DNA from: Lactobacillus hominis DSM 23910 = CRBIP 24.179
GTDB taxonomy: Bacteria; Bacillota; Bacilli; Lactobacillales; Lactobacillaceae
Reading direction: 5' to 3'
Assembly (NCBI RefSeq): GCF_000296835.1
Contig: NZ_CAKE01000004.1
Location: forward strand, 54,999 to 118,998
Length of the DNA: 64,000 bases
The translations under genes and the position numbers were made by a program. Below the pieces are notes generated by a model. That model worked only from the letters and a program-made list of their open reading frames with translations, ran no database searches and was not told the DNA's origin. How positions within the stretch are numbered: position 1 is the first letter of the stretch; every line of letters starts with the position of its first letter. Shown piece after piece: positions 34,450-42,432 of the stretch.

Positions 34450-34821
34450 ATGGAAAATATTTTTACACAATACGCAATTATTAAAACTATTAAAAATAAT
34501 ATTGATGATTATGAAGGTGTTGATGAACATACTTTTGAAGATGCTTTTAAAGATATGTTTGGCGGTGGTCTTGTGCTTGACTCACAAGAAGCAAAAAACG
34601 AACTACAAAAATATGGTATTTGGAATGCTTTAAAAGATGTTAAAGCAGAAGGCCTTATTATTGAGGCCGACCCTGAAGACTTAGCAAGACAACTACTATA
34701 TGTAAATGCGGAGCCAATTTTTGAAACTTGCTTTACAAATGCGCCGGCTTTCATTGGTTTTGATAGTTGTTTGAGTGTAGAAAATGTTAAGGCTTTTAAG
34801 GAAGCTTTAAATGAATTATGA
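34450..34821 (+). CDS. Small acidic accessory protein (paralogue of the 36059 gene)
   Basis: 123 residues, strongly acidic. Family features shared with the gene at 36059: IIKTIKNN at the start, an HTFEDAFKDMF-like helix, EAKNELQKYGIWNALKDV in the middle and CFTNAPAFIGFDS with VKAFKEALNEL at the end. Expression is set by promoter-leader copy 1. Small acidic proteins of this size in phage accessory regions are often anti-defence factors, but no motif proves that here. Confidence 0.65.
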   Translation: MENIFTQYAIIKTIKNNIDDYEGVDEHTFEDAFKDMFGGGLVLDSQEAKNELQKYGIWNALKDVKAEGLIIEADPEDLARQLLYVNAEPIFETCFTNAPAFIGFDSCLSVENVKAFKEALNEL

Positions 34822-34834
34822 GAGGTGTTTTTTA

Positions 34835-35074
34835 TTGGTTTTATCAGAAAATGAGATGATTAAGCGCCATCGAAAAAGTAATAGTAAGTGGAATAGCGGA
34901 ATAAATGAACGAGCGGAAGCAGGCGACCCTGAAGCAATCGCATATAGAGCTAAAAGACGCTATAACCAAAAATTTAGTACAGCTAAAACTTTTATAAATA
35001 AGGTCGGTAAAACTGAAGATATAAAAGAGCTAAAAGGCTTGATAGATAAGCGCTTAAAGCATGAACAAAAATAA
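34835..35074 (+). CDS. Small basic hypothetical protein
   Basis: 79 residues from TTG 34835 (GAGGTG 7 bases upstream), basic and helical (INERAEAGDPEAIAYRAKRR, FINKVGKTEDIKELKGLID). The start overlaps the end region of the acidic gene, so they form a two-gene operon. Possibly nucleic-acid binding; no family recognised. Confidence 0.5.
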   Translation: MVLSENEMIKRHRKSNSKWNSGINERAEAGDPEAIAYRAKRRYNQKFSTAKTFINKVGKTEDIKELKGLIDKRLKHEQK

Positions 35075-35088
35075 TTTTAAAAAAAGTA

Positions 35089-35294
35089 TTGACAATCCGT
35101 TATAACGGATATATGATATATATGTAAGTTGAAAGAACAACAAAAAAAGCCCAGTGCGGGAACACTGAGCCAGCATGTTCAAAAACTTAAATCGGAAAAC
35201 ACAAGCAGACCAGAGGTCTTTTAATTTTGAACACATTTATAGTAACAAAAATTAAGCCTCTAGTCTAGTGAAAAATAGAATAGAGGTTTTTAAA
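35089..35294 (+). promoter_or_regulatory. Promoter-operator with structured leader, copy 2
   Basis: Same TTGACA, ATCCGTTATAACGGAT palindrome and TATGAT as copy 1. The leader is longer (about 170 bases). Its hairpin is CAGTG-CGGGAA-CACTG, the same loop with a changed stem. It also has GTTCAAAA / TTTTGAAC, GGAAAACACAAG, and AGACC-AGA-GGTCT followed by TTTT, an intrinsic terminator form. The AGACCAGAGG arm can instead pair with CCTCTAGTCT near 35250, which suggests an attenuator-like switch. Confidence 0.75.
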
Positions 35295-35639
35295 ATGGAA
35301 AAAATTAGTGTACATATGGACTTAGACAAATCTAAATTAGAAAAAAAGTTCGAGTTTGCTAAATATGATGATATGGAAGACTTAAATCACTGTGACCGTC
35401 ACAGTTTCTACGGTAAGGCGTATAAGACTGTAACAAAAAGATATGAAGCTTTATATAGCTATGACACATTAATTTGTGTATATGATAAGTTGAAAAATAT
35501 TTTACACGTAAGTAAGTACTACTGGAATTACAGTGCTACCACAAGAAGGCATCAAATCGGTTTTTTAGATGATGTTTTTGGAGATCCAATTTCAGGAGAT
35601 ATATACCAGCGCTTGAGCTTAGAAGGTAAATATAGATAA
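35295..35639 (+). CDS. Accessory protein of unknown function
   Basis: 114 residues from ATG 35295 (AGAGG upstream). The C-terminal half (YDTLICVYDKLKNILHVSKYY, YSATTRRHQIGFL) resembles small proteins seen on Gram-positive mobile elements. No activity is known to me. It is under promoter-leader copy 2 and is followed by another small acidic gene. Confidence 0.5.
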   Translation: MEKISVHMDLDKSKLEKKFEFAKYDDMEDLNHCDRHSFYGKAYKTVTKRYEALYSYDTLICVYDKLKNILHVSKYYWNYSATTRRHQIGFLDDVFGDPISGDIYQRLSLEGKYR

Positions 35640-35654
35640 TTGGAGGCGTTAAAA

Positions 35655-35873
35655 ATGAAAATGCTTTTTTTAGATGATAGCAGCTGTAAAGAAGTGTACT
35701 GTATAAATCCCGATCACGAAAAAGAGTATATAGGTAAATTGATCTTTGATGAAGATCAAAACGCGTGGGCTCTGTGGTACTGGGACAATTCCACTGGTGA
35801 TGAAGGTGTGACATATACTGAAGACTTAGAAGAAGATTATAAAAATTATTATGCTGAACAAATGCAAAAATAA
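35655..35873 (+). CDS. Small acidic accessory protein
   Basis: 72 residues from ATG 35655 with an ideal GGAGG upstream. Very acidic and aromatic (DDSSCKEVYCINPDHEKEY, AWALWYWDNSTGDEG). The charge pattern could suit a DNA-mimic inhibitor, which is speculative. It ends 16 bases before the third promoter copy. Confidence 0.5.
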   Translation: MKMLFLDDSSCKEVYCINPDHEKEYIGKLIFDEDQNAWALWYWDNSTGDEGVTYTEDLEEDYKNYYAEQMQK

Positions 35874-35888
35874 AATTCAAAAAAAGTA

Positions 35889-36058
35889 TTGACAATCCGT
35901 TATAACGGATATATGATATATGTGTAAGTTGATAGAGGAAAAAGATGCGGGAACATCTTAAATTTCAACTTAAAGGAAAACGCAAGCAGACCAGAAGACT
36001 TTTAAAATAGAGAAAAAGCACTTCTGGTCTAGTAGAAAAGATTAGGAGTGTTTTTATT
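35889..36058 (+). promoter_or_regulatory. Promoter-operator with structured leader, copy 3
   Basis: TTGACA (35889), palindrome 35895-35910 and TATGAT (35912) as in the other copies. The leader repeats AAGTTGATA / TTTCAACTT around AGATG-CGGGAA-CATCT, then GGAAAACGCAAG. The second stem is AGACCAGAAG / CTTCTGGTCT (10 bp), which differs in sequence from copy 2 but keeps pairing. A GGAGTG ribosome site follows. Confidence 0.78.
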
Positions 36059-36457
36059 ATGAGCGAATATTTATTATCTGAAAAAACAATTATTGAAACT
36101 ATTAAAAATAATCTTGATGGACGTACAGGAATTTATAACTACACATTTCAAGACGTGCTAGACGATGTTTTTAATATTGATGAATACATTATCGGATATG
36201 AAGAAGCAGAACAAGCTTTACAAGAATACGGCGTGTTCGATGCACTGAAAGAAGTACAACAATTTGACCTAGAAAACTATGGTAAATGGGTAACAGATTA
36301 CGCCGACTCTGAAAAGGTAGCAAACACTTTAGCCTACATTCTTGCAAACCGTGTTTTTGATACATGCTTAATCAATGCACCTGGATTTTTAAATTTTGAT
36401 AGCGAATTAACACCGCAAAACGTTAAATACTTTAAAGAAGCATTAAATGAAATGTAG
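36059..36457 (+). CDS. Small acidic accessory protein (paralogue of the 34450 gene)
   Basis: 132 residues. It is aligned end to end with the 34450 product: IIETIKNNLDG, YTFQDVLDDVFN, EEAEQALQEYGVFDALKEV, CLINAPGFLNFDS and VKYFKEALNEM. The pair arose by duplication together with the promoter-leader. Function unknown; candidates include anti-defence roles. Confidence 0.65.
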   Translation: MSEYLLSEKTIIETIKNNLDGRTGIYNYTFQDVLDDVFNIDEYIIGYEEAEQALQEYGVFDALKEVQQFDLENYGKWVTDYADSEKVANTLAYILANRVFDTCLINAPGFLNFDSELTPQNVKYFKEALNEM

Positions 36458-36467
36458 AGGTGCAAGC

Positions 36468-36557
36468 ATGCTAGATATTTTGTTAATTATTATATGTTCG
36501 TTTGTTGCTGGCTTGTTTGTCGGAAGTAAGAAGTTTAGAGAATTTGTGGGGTTTTAA
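36468..36557 (+). CDS. Small membrane peptide
   Basis: 29 residues with one membrane helix (ILLIIICSFVAGLFVG) and a basic tail. AGAGGTG upstream. The short length makes it uncertain. Confidence 0.4.
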   Translation: MLDILLIIICSFVAGLFVGSKKFREFVGF

Positions 36558-36559
36558 CT

Positions 36560-36796
36560 ATGGACTATAAAAGAATGGCTTTAAAATTTGTCGGTGAATA
36601 TTGTAACGGAATTCAAGCACAAGAATTAAGGGCGGAAACGTGTGAATATTTTATCTATATAAAATGTGCAAGAGCTTATACGGACTGCTCGAATTTAGGA
36701 TTATCAAGAGACTTGAACAACGGCGAAAAATCTTATCTAAGTAAAGTAGTTAAAGGTATAAAGCAAGGCGCTTTATACGAGGCAATGTGGTTTTAA
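36560..36796 (+). CDS. Small hypothetical protein
   Basis: 78 residues with three cysteines (YCNG, ETCEYF, TDCSN), helical. It starts two bases after the previous stop, with GTGGGG in the preceding coding end. Function unknown. Confidence 0.45.
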   Translation: MDYKRMALKFVGEYCNGIQAQELRAETCEYFIYIKCARAYTDCSNLGLSRDLNNGEKSYLSKVVKGIKQGALYEAMWF

Positions 36797-36832
36797 AAAA
36801 TAATAAATAAAAATTTAGTGAGGTAAATAGAA

Positions 36833-37258
36833 ATGAAAAAATTAGTATTAAGTTTAGTTGTTTTAGTTGGTTTATTATTCGGTTTAAATAGTCAAGCACA
36901 TGCAGCGGTAGACAATGACGGCGCTTATTACGATGATTGGTGTACAGTTGCACAACAACAAAATAACTCTATCCTTAATTTCGATTCACTCGGACAAAAC
37001 GGCTTTTCTTACAATCTTGATAAAAACACCGACGGAAGTGTTAAAGGACTTACCGCGGCTTGGTCAACACCTGAAACGCACAAAGAACAAAAGCTAATCT
37101 TGTTTAGTGGTAAAGATAGACTTATCACAGTTCACATCGTGGGCAACTACTACATCTTTAAAGTCAGCTACTATAAACCGATGTATCACTTTAACTTAAA
37201 GCTTTTAAGCGATCCTGAAGCGGGTTCGGTTTACAGCGTACAACTTAACGCATACTAA
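36833..37258 (+). CDS. Secreted accessory protein
   Basis: 141 residues with a classical signal peptide (MKKLVLSLVVLVGLLFGL, cleavage after QAHA). The mature part is about 115 residues, beta-rich (VSYYKPMYHFNLKLL). It is expressed after the accessory operon and has its own GAGG site. Base use is somewhat more GC-rich than its neighbours. A lysogenic-conversion (host surface) role is plausible; no family recognised. Confidence 0.6.
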   Translation: MKKLVLSLVVLVGLLFGLNSQAHAAVDNDGAYYDDWCTVAQQQNNSILNFDSLGQNGFSYNLDKNTDGSVKGLTAAWSTPETHKEQKLILFSGKDRLITVHIVGNYYIFKVSYYKPMYHFNLKLLSDPEAGSVYSVQLNAY

Positions 37259-37283
37259 AAATTTTAAAAAAGAGGTATTAAAA

Positions 37284-38030
37284 ATGAAATTGAAAAATAT
37301 AATTTTAAGCAGTGTAGCAATTTTAAGTATGGGTTTAAGTGCACTAAGTCCAGTGGTACAAGCTGATACATATACAGATGACGAAATAACGAACGAGTTT
37401 AAAGAGGACCGGGCAAGAGCAACGCAAAAAGAAGCGGGCGAACTTGGTTTTTACCCAGATCTAGCCACTGATACAAATGACCATTCAGCGGGTAACCCTT
37501 GGAATTCGAATGTTTGCCGACACTTCCACTTTAAAAAGGGCGTGACATATGTAGACACTAAACGTGGTTTATCTTTTAAGCTAAAAAAAGAAGATAACTT
37601 TGGCGACGGCTATATATATAGCTTTATCATCAAAAGCATACACGCCTCATATATCGACTACGGGGAGAACGATAACGAAGATGGGCAGAGCTTTGCCACT
37701 AGTGTGAGCCTAGAAACTGATGAAAGTACCAAGCTTAAGAAACTACCCGAGATAGACGGGGACAAGGTGCAAGCCTTCCACTTCGAAAACGGTGTAAACT
37801 ATGTAGACAAGAAAAATGGCGTTTCTATCTTCTTTATAGCTTTTGCAGGGAACGACTTCGACAACGGCGACACGTACAACTTCACCTTTTACAGCAAGAA
37901 AAAATTTGTGAGCGATTATGAAGAGAGTGACGATGTCATCATACCACCAGCAAGCAAGAAAGATGAAGAGCGCAAGGAAAGTTATAAAGTAGTAGACAAG
38001 ATCAACACCAGTGAAAGTGGCGTGTGGTAA
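37284..38030 (+). CDS. Secreted accessory protein with an internal repeat
   Basis: 248 residues, signal peptide cleaved near VVQA-D. Two copies of one unit are visible: HFHFKKGVTYVDTKRGLSFKL and FHFENGVNYVDKKNGVSIFF. The tail is charged and probably disordered. The GC-rich codons (for example GACGGGGACAAGGTG) differ from most of the prophage, suggesting separate acquisition. It probably acts on or outside the cell surface; partner unknown. Confidence 0.6.
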   Translation: MKLKNIILSSVAILSMGLSALSPVVQADTYTDDEITNEFKEDRARATQKEAGELGFYPDLATDTNDHSAGNPWNSNVCRHFHFKKGVTYVDTKRGLSFKLKKEDNFGDGYIYSFIIKSIHASYIDYGENDNEDGQSFATSVSLETDESTKLKKLPEIDGDKVQAFHFENGVNYVDKKNGVSIFFIAFAGNDFDNGDTYNFTFYSKKKFVSDYEESDDVIIPPASKKDEERKESYKVVDKINTSESGVW

Positions 38031-38049
38031 AAAAACGGGGGTTATTATT

Positions 38050-38304
38050 ATGACTGTATATGATGAGTTAGCACAAGCACTAGATAAGGCAACACAAGTT
38101 ATAAACCTTGATAACGAAGACAGCTTGACCGTTGAAAGGGATGCAAGCTATAGAGGCTGTTACAAGGTCCGTATTGATTGGCAGGCAGGCTATGAGGGCA
38201 ACGGCTTGGAGTGGATGACGCTAAAAGATTTATACTGTGAAAATATAGACAACGTGCAAATTAACAAAGTTTTAGCGAAGTTTAGAGAGAAGATTTTTAA
38301 TTAA
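38050..38304 (+). CDS. Small hypothetical protein
   Basis: 84 residues from ATG 38050, preceded by ACGGGGGTTATTATT, the same G-run leader motif as in the array at 32775. Acidic and helical with one strand pair (YKVRIDWQAGYEGNG). Function unknown. Confidence 0.5.
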   Translation: MTVYDELAQALDKATQVINLDNEDSLTVERDASYRGCYKVRIDWQAGYEGNGLEWMTLKDLYCENIDNVQINKVLAKFREKIFN

Positions 38305-38376
38305 AAAGCGGGCAAGAGTTAGATCAAGTCAAAACGTGGCTAGATGCAAGAGTTAGAGAGCTAGAAGGTGTAAGTG

Positions 38377-38463
38377 ATGATTAGTACTATAGCAAGTGTC
38401 TTGGTTACTGTGTCAAGCATATACTTTGTATGTAGACTCATATATATACTATATGATAAGTAA
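38377..38463 (+). CDS. Small membrane peptide
   Basis: 28 residues, one membrane helix (IASVLVTVSSIYFVCRLIYIL). GAAGGTG upstream. The preceding 38318-38386 reads as the end of a lost gene (QELDQVKTWLDARVRELEG) without a start codon. Confidence 0.4.
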   Translation: MISTIASVLVTVSSIYFVCRLIYILYDK

Positions 38464-38476
38464 GGTAGATAAGTAT

Positions 38477-38525
38477 AAGACCAGTTCACGGAGGTTATAT
38501 AGCTCGGTGGGCTGGTCTTTTTTTA
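38477..38525 (+). terminator. Intrinsic terminator ending the accessory region
   Basis: AAGACCAG / CTGGTCTT stem with a 27-base loop followed by eight T. Interestingly, the arms echo the AGACCAG / CTGGTCT arms of the leader elements. Confidence 0.75.
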
Positions 38526-38868
38526 TGCCTATTTATAGAACATACATTCGTAATATTAAGCAAGTGTATATAGTTAAGTACATACACGCAAGCACGCTAA
38601 GCAAGTGAGTATATATCTACGTACTGTGTGTGTCATGTCGCATGTGGTGGCAAGCACGTCACTATATACATGTTGTTCTTTTGTATCTTTGCTTTGAGAA
38701 AAATTTGAGAAAATCAGAACACATTTTTGTGTTATATTTGTATCATAAAGTTTTGTAAGTAAAGCAAAATAAATTTAATATTTTTCTTCTTAAGTCTTAA
38801 CGCATTATAAACGCGTTTAAGGCTTTTTATTTTGCTTAAGTATGAAAAGTATATCAAGCGATTAGATC
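38526..38868. other. Intergenic stretch before the packaging genes
   Basis: No credible gene. It holds AT-rich sequence and one terminator-like hairpin at 38796-38830 (GTCTTAACGC with GCGTTTAAGGC, then TTTTT). A late promoter is expected near here, but no clear -35/-10 pair was seen. Confidence 0.5.
38796..38830 (+). terminator. Intrinsic terminator before HNH gene
   Basis: GTCTTAACGC pairs with GCGTTTAAGGC (one bulge, one G-U) and is followed by five T. It separates middle and late transcription. Confidence 0.6.
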
Positions 38869-39204
38869 ATGACAGAACGCAAGTATAAGACAAATAATAA
38901 CGAATTCTATCACTCCAAAGAGTGGCGAAGACTACGCAAGCAAGCATTAGATAGAGATCATAGATTGTGTCAAGTATGCTTACGCAAAGGCAAACTCACA
39001 TTCGCAACGACGGTACACCACATAAAGCCCATTCGAGCCTTTAAAGGGCAAAAACTTGAGCTAGATAACCTTTTAACAGTTTGTCCGGCTTGTCACAACT
39101 CTTTACACCGTGAAAAACCGATGGATTTGCGCAAAAAAAATAGGCAGCTAAAAAATTATACCAATTCTGTTAAAACGTTTAGACCAAACCCGGACAATTT
39201 TTAA
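38869..39204 (+). CDS. HNH endonuclease
   Basis: 111-residue HNH nuclease. Zinc cysteines are in CQVCLRKG and CPACHNSLH; the catalytic histidines in TVHHIKPI precede NLLTVC. HNH proteins beside terminase genes are needed with TerS and TerL for cos-end cleavage in several phages, which supports a cos-type packaging mode here. Confidence 0.9.
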   Translation: MTERKYKTNNNEFYHSKEWRRLRKQALDRDHRLCQVCLRKGKLTFATTVHHIKPIRAFKGQKLELDNLLTVCPACHNSLHREKPMDLRKKNRQLKNYTNSVKTFRPNPDNF

Positions 39205-39421
39205 TCGAAAATCGTATAGGTACCCCCCCCGGGGTCAAAAACGTTGATATGACAACATCGGTGGAGCGGTGCAGGCCAAGACTTCACGATAAATTCGCTT
39301 TTCAAAGCGTTTTTTTAGCGATTTTGGCGGTATACCAATCTTGCTATATAGATAAAATATGCTACACGCACGTGTGATAAAATAGCCCAATTCATCAGAA
39401 AGGAGGTAGACCAATTTTATT
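39205..39421. other. Probable cos region
   Basis: 217 bases between the HNH and small terminase genes. It has eight C followed by four G (39223-39234), a GGTGGAGCGGTGCAGGCC stretch, and a terminator hairpin. Position between HNH and terS and the GC-rich core in AT-rich DNA fit a cos site; the cleavage point cannot be read from sequence. Confidence 0.5.
39296..39317 (+). terminator. Intrinsic terminator after HNH gene
   Basis: CGCTT-TTCA-AAGCG hairpin followed by eight T (with one more TAGCG after). Confidence 0.6.
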
Positions 39422-39892
39422 ATGCCTAGAAGAGCTCAAAGCGCTATGTTACAAGTGCTAAACGGTAATACAAATAGAAGAACAAAAGAGCAATTAAAGG
39501 GACGAGTTAAGCAAGAAGAGAAATTGCACGTATCTGATCAAAATATGGATATACCAATTTCAACTAATGCGGTGGTGAAAAAGGAATACAACCGTATTGT
39601 TGAGCTGTTTAAAAATTCTGACCTTTTGAATGAAGCTGACATCACAACTTTGGCAAGATATGCCGATTTGTGGGGTGAATATGTCAAGGCTGATCGAAGA
39701 TTGACTAAATACGGTCGTATTAATCAAGAAACAGGTAAATTAAGCCCTGATATTGCTTTGAAATTAAAATTATCAGCCGAGTTAGACAAACTGGCTAAAG
39801 ACCTTGGACTGACTCCTGCTGCTAGAGCATCCCTTGCAATAAGTAAGAAAGATGAAAAGGTAGGCGATGATGACGGAGACGAAGACTTCTAA
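39422..39892 (+). CDS. terS: Terminase small subunit (P27 family)
   Basis: 156 residues; binds the cos/pac region and recruits the large subunit. P27-type pattern: KKEYNRIVELFKNSDLLNEA, DITTLARYADLWGEYVKADR and the C-terminal LGLTPAARASLAI. AAAGGAGG is upstream. It overlaps the large subunit gene by 26 bases. Confidence 0.92.
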   Translation: MPRRAQSAMLQVLNGNTNRRTKEQLKGRVKQEEKLHVSDQNMDIPISTNAVVKKEYNRIVELFKNSDLLNEADITTLARYADLWGEYVKADRRLTKYGRINQETGKLSPDIALKLKLSAELDKLAKDLGLTPAARASLAISKKDEKVGDDDGDEDF

Positions 39893-41666
39893 AACAAACG
39901 TACTTGATCTCGACTATGCAGGTATCGTTAAATGGGCTGAAGAGTGGAAAGAGAGAGAAGCCTCATTGGGACATATCCTAAAAGAGCCAGCTCCAGTTCT
40001 GCTGACCACCTTATATGCTCAAATGGTCGAAGAGGGATCCATTTTAACCAATAAAGAGGTTAAAGAAGCTTGTGAGAGACACTTAAAAGACCTAAAGAGA
40101 TCAAAAGAAGACCCTAATTATCCTTGGGTATTTGATGAAGAAAAAGCTTGGCGCCCAATTCGATTTATCGAAAAAAGAATTAAGCCATCAAAAGGTGATT
40201 TCGATAGATTGGTCTTACAGCCCTGGCAACATTTTTTTATTGGATGTGTATTCGGCTGGGTAAATCGAGAAACAGGCGTAAGGCGATTTCGTGAAGCTGT
40301 AGTATTTCTCGGCCGAAAAAATGGTAAAACCACGCTGGAATCAGGCTTAGCTGATTATATGGTTGGCTTTGATGGAGAAAAAGGCCCAAACGTTTATTTC
40401 TTAGCTAACTCACAAAAACAAGCTTCAATTCTTTATGAAGAAGCCCGAAACATGATTAATGCTAGTGAATGGCTAAAGGAACGTTATGTACCAAACCGTT
40501 CTGAAATACGTTTTCCTGCTTCAAACGGCAAAATCGTGGCTATGTCAGCTGAAAAGAACAACAAAGATGGAGAAAACCTACACTTTGGCGTTTTCGATGA
40601 AATCCACGAATACGAGGACTATAGCTTGATTAACGTTATGAAACGTTCACGTGGTACTCGTAAGCAACCATTGATTGTTTATATTACTACTGCTGGTAAC
40701 GTCTTAGACGGCCCACTAGTCGACTTTATAGAGCAAGGTAAAGATTGCTTGGAGAACTACGATCAAAATATAGATGAACGTACATTTTACTTTTTAGCTA
40801 GCTTAGATAAGCCAGAGGAAGCTGATGATCCTAATATGTGGGTTAAAGCTAACCCTAACTTAGGTCTTATGCAGCTTGCTGACATGGTAAATGACTATAA
40901 AAAGGACAAACGTTCGCCTAAAGAGTACGCTGACTGGATCACTAAGCAATTTAATATTTTTGCTGAAACTGATGAATTAAGTTTCATTACACCTGAAACA
41001 CTTAAAAAGAACAATAGACACTACCCTGTTAAGGGCTTACTAGACAGAGAATGTATCGGAGGTTATGACCTTTCTGATACTGAAGACTTTACGTCTGCAT
41101 GTTTAGAGTTTCCTCTTGATGACGGTAGTGTTTTTATTATGTCTCATTCTTGGATTCCTAAGAAACGATATGAGCGTGATAAGAACCCAGAAAGACTTAA
41201 AAATTGGGAAAGATTAGGGCAATTAACCATAATTCCGGGTGATTTTGTCGATTTTTCTTACGTTTTACAGTGGTTTGAGGAAAAGAAAGATTATTACAAC
41301 ATTTTGCAAATAAATTACGACCCTGCTAAGGCTATTCGACTAAATAAGGAATTAGAAGAAGCAGGCTTCACTACCGAAGTGGTACGTCAGGGTTTCTTCA
41401 CTTTAGGCGGACCAATGCAAAACTTTAAGGAGTTATTGCTTGATGGCAAAGTAGTATTCAATGAACAAGAAATGTTCAAGTGGTACTTAAACAACGTTAG
41501 ATTAAGACAAGACAGAAACGATAACTGGCTACCTACCAAAGTTTCTAAATCTCGTAAGATTGATGGCTTTGCAGCCGCATTAGACGCTCATGTAAGCGTA
41601 ATTGACATGCTAGTAGAGCCAGATAACAGTGATGAACCTATTTCTAGATTTATCTCATTTAATTAG
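39867..41666 (+). CDS. terL: Terminase large subunit
   Basis: 599-residue packaging motor and nuclease. Walker A-like LGRKNGKTT (about 150) and Walker B FGVFDEIHEY (about 245) form the ATPase. The nuclease part follows, with GGYDLSDTEDFT (about 395) supplying metal-binding aspartates. Two in-frame ATG codons start the gene; either is possible. It translocates DNA into the prohead through the portal. Confidence 0.95.
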   Translation: MMTETKTSKTNVLDLDYAGIVKWAEEWKEREASLGHILKEPAPVLLTTLYAQMVEEGSILTNKEVKEACERHLKDLKRSKEDPNYPWVFDEEKAWRPIRFIEKRIKPSKGDFDRLVLQPWQHFFIGCVFGWVNRETGVRRFREAVVFLGRKNGKTTLESGLADYMVGFDGEKGPNVYFLANSQKQASILYEEARNMINASEWLKERYVPNRSEIRFPASNGKIVAMSAEKNNKDGENLHFGVFDEIHEYEDYSLINVMKRSRGTRKQPLIVYITTAGNVLDGPLVDFIEQGKDCLENYDQNIDERTFYFLASLDKPEEADDPNMWVKANPNLGLMQLADMVNDYKKDKRSPKEYADWITKQFNIFAETDELSFITPETLKKNNRHYPVKGLLDRECIGGYDLSDTEDFTSACLEFPLDDGSVFIMSHSWIPKKRYERDKNPERLKNWERLGQLTIIPGDFVDFSYVLQWFEEKKDYYNILQINYDPAKAIRLNKELEEAGFTTEVVRQGFFTLGGPMQNFKELLLDGKVVFNEQEMFKWYLNNVRLRQDRNDNWLPTKVSKSRKIDGFAAALDAHVSVIDMLVEPDNSDEPISRFISFN

Positions 41667-41668
41667 AG

Positions 41669-42427
41669 GTGTTAAAAATTAGCAAAATTTCTTTAAAACA
41701 GGGTGATTGCTTAGATTTATTGAGGGATGTTGAAAGCCATTCAGTAGATATGGTTTTGGCTGACTTACCTTATGGAACAACTAAAAATAAATGGGATTCG
41801 GTTATCGACTTAAATAAACTCTGGGAGCAATATGAGCGCATTATCAAAGAACACGGCGTGATTGCACTGTTTGGCGATGAGCCCTTTGCTAGCGAGCTAA
41901 GAATAAGCAATAAAAAGCTCTATCGCTACGATTGGATATGGATCAAATCTAATCCAACTGGCTTTTTGAATGCAAACCGTATGCCTTTGAAGAATACTGA
42001 AACAATCAGCATTTTTTATAAAAAATTACCACTATATAACCCTCAAATGACAGGCGGAAAGCCATATAATGTGCATAATAATGGTTTAAGTAAGAATTAC
42101 GGTAAATATACCACTAATTATTCAACTGATAATCACGGAACACGTTATCCACTTAAGACTATTAGATTTAATGGAGTAATAAATAATGGCGAAAAGAGAT
42201 TTCATCCAACGCAAAAACCGATTGCCTTATTGGAATACCTAATTAGAACTTATACCGATCCTAAAATGACTGTCCTAGACAACGTTATGGGCAGTGGCTC
42301 AACAGGCGTTGCTTGTGCGAACCTCAATAGATCATTTATTGGTATGGAAAAAGATAAAAAGTATTTTGATATTGCTAATGAGCGGATTAATTCAGCAAAA
42401 TCTCAAGCCGATAATTCTTTATTTTAA
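41669..42427 (+). CDS. DNA methyltransferase, N6-adenine/N4-cytosine class
   Basis: 252 residues. Catalytic motif ADLPYGTT (about 30) precedes the SAM motif DNVMGSGSTG (about 208), a beta-class order. It sits unusually between terL and portal. The GTG at 41669 has a poor site; an ATT at 41678 has GAGGTG 6 bases upstream and may be the real start. Its role may be protection of packaged DNA or control at cos. Confidence 0.88.
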   Translation: MLKISKISLKQGDCLDLLRDVESHSVDMVLADLPYGTTKNKWDSVIDLNKLWEQYERIIKEHGVIALFGDEPFASELRISNKKLYRYDWIWIKSNPTGFLNANRMPLKNTETISIFYKKLPLYNPQMTGGKPYNVHNNGLSKNYGKYTTNYSTDNHGTRYPLKTIRFNGVINNGEKRFHPTQKPIALLEYLIRTYTDPKMTVLDNVMGSGSTGVACANLNRSFIGMEKDKKYFDIANERINSAKSQADNSLF

Positions 42428-42432
42428 GCATA

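Noticed and set aside
34391..34633. 80-residue open frame starting in leader copy 1
   Set aside because: It runs through the conserved RNA leader and then out of frame across the acidic gene; no ribosome site.
38396..38608. 70-residue open frame
   Set aside because: Overlaps the terminator at 38477-38525 and a small membrane peptide in another frame; no start signal.
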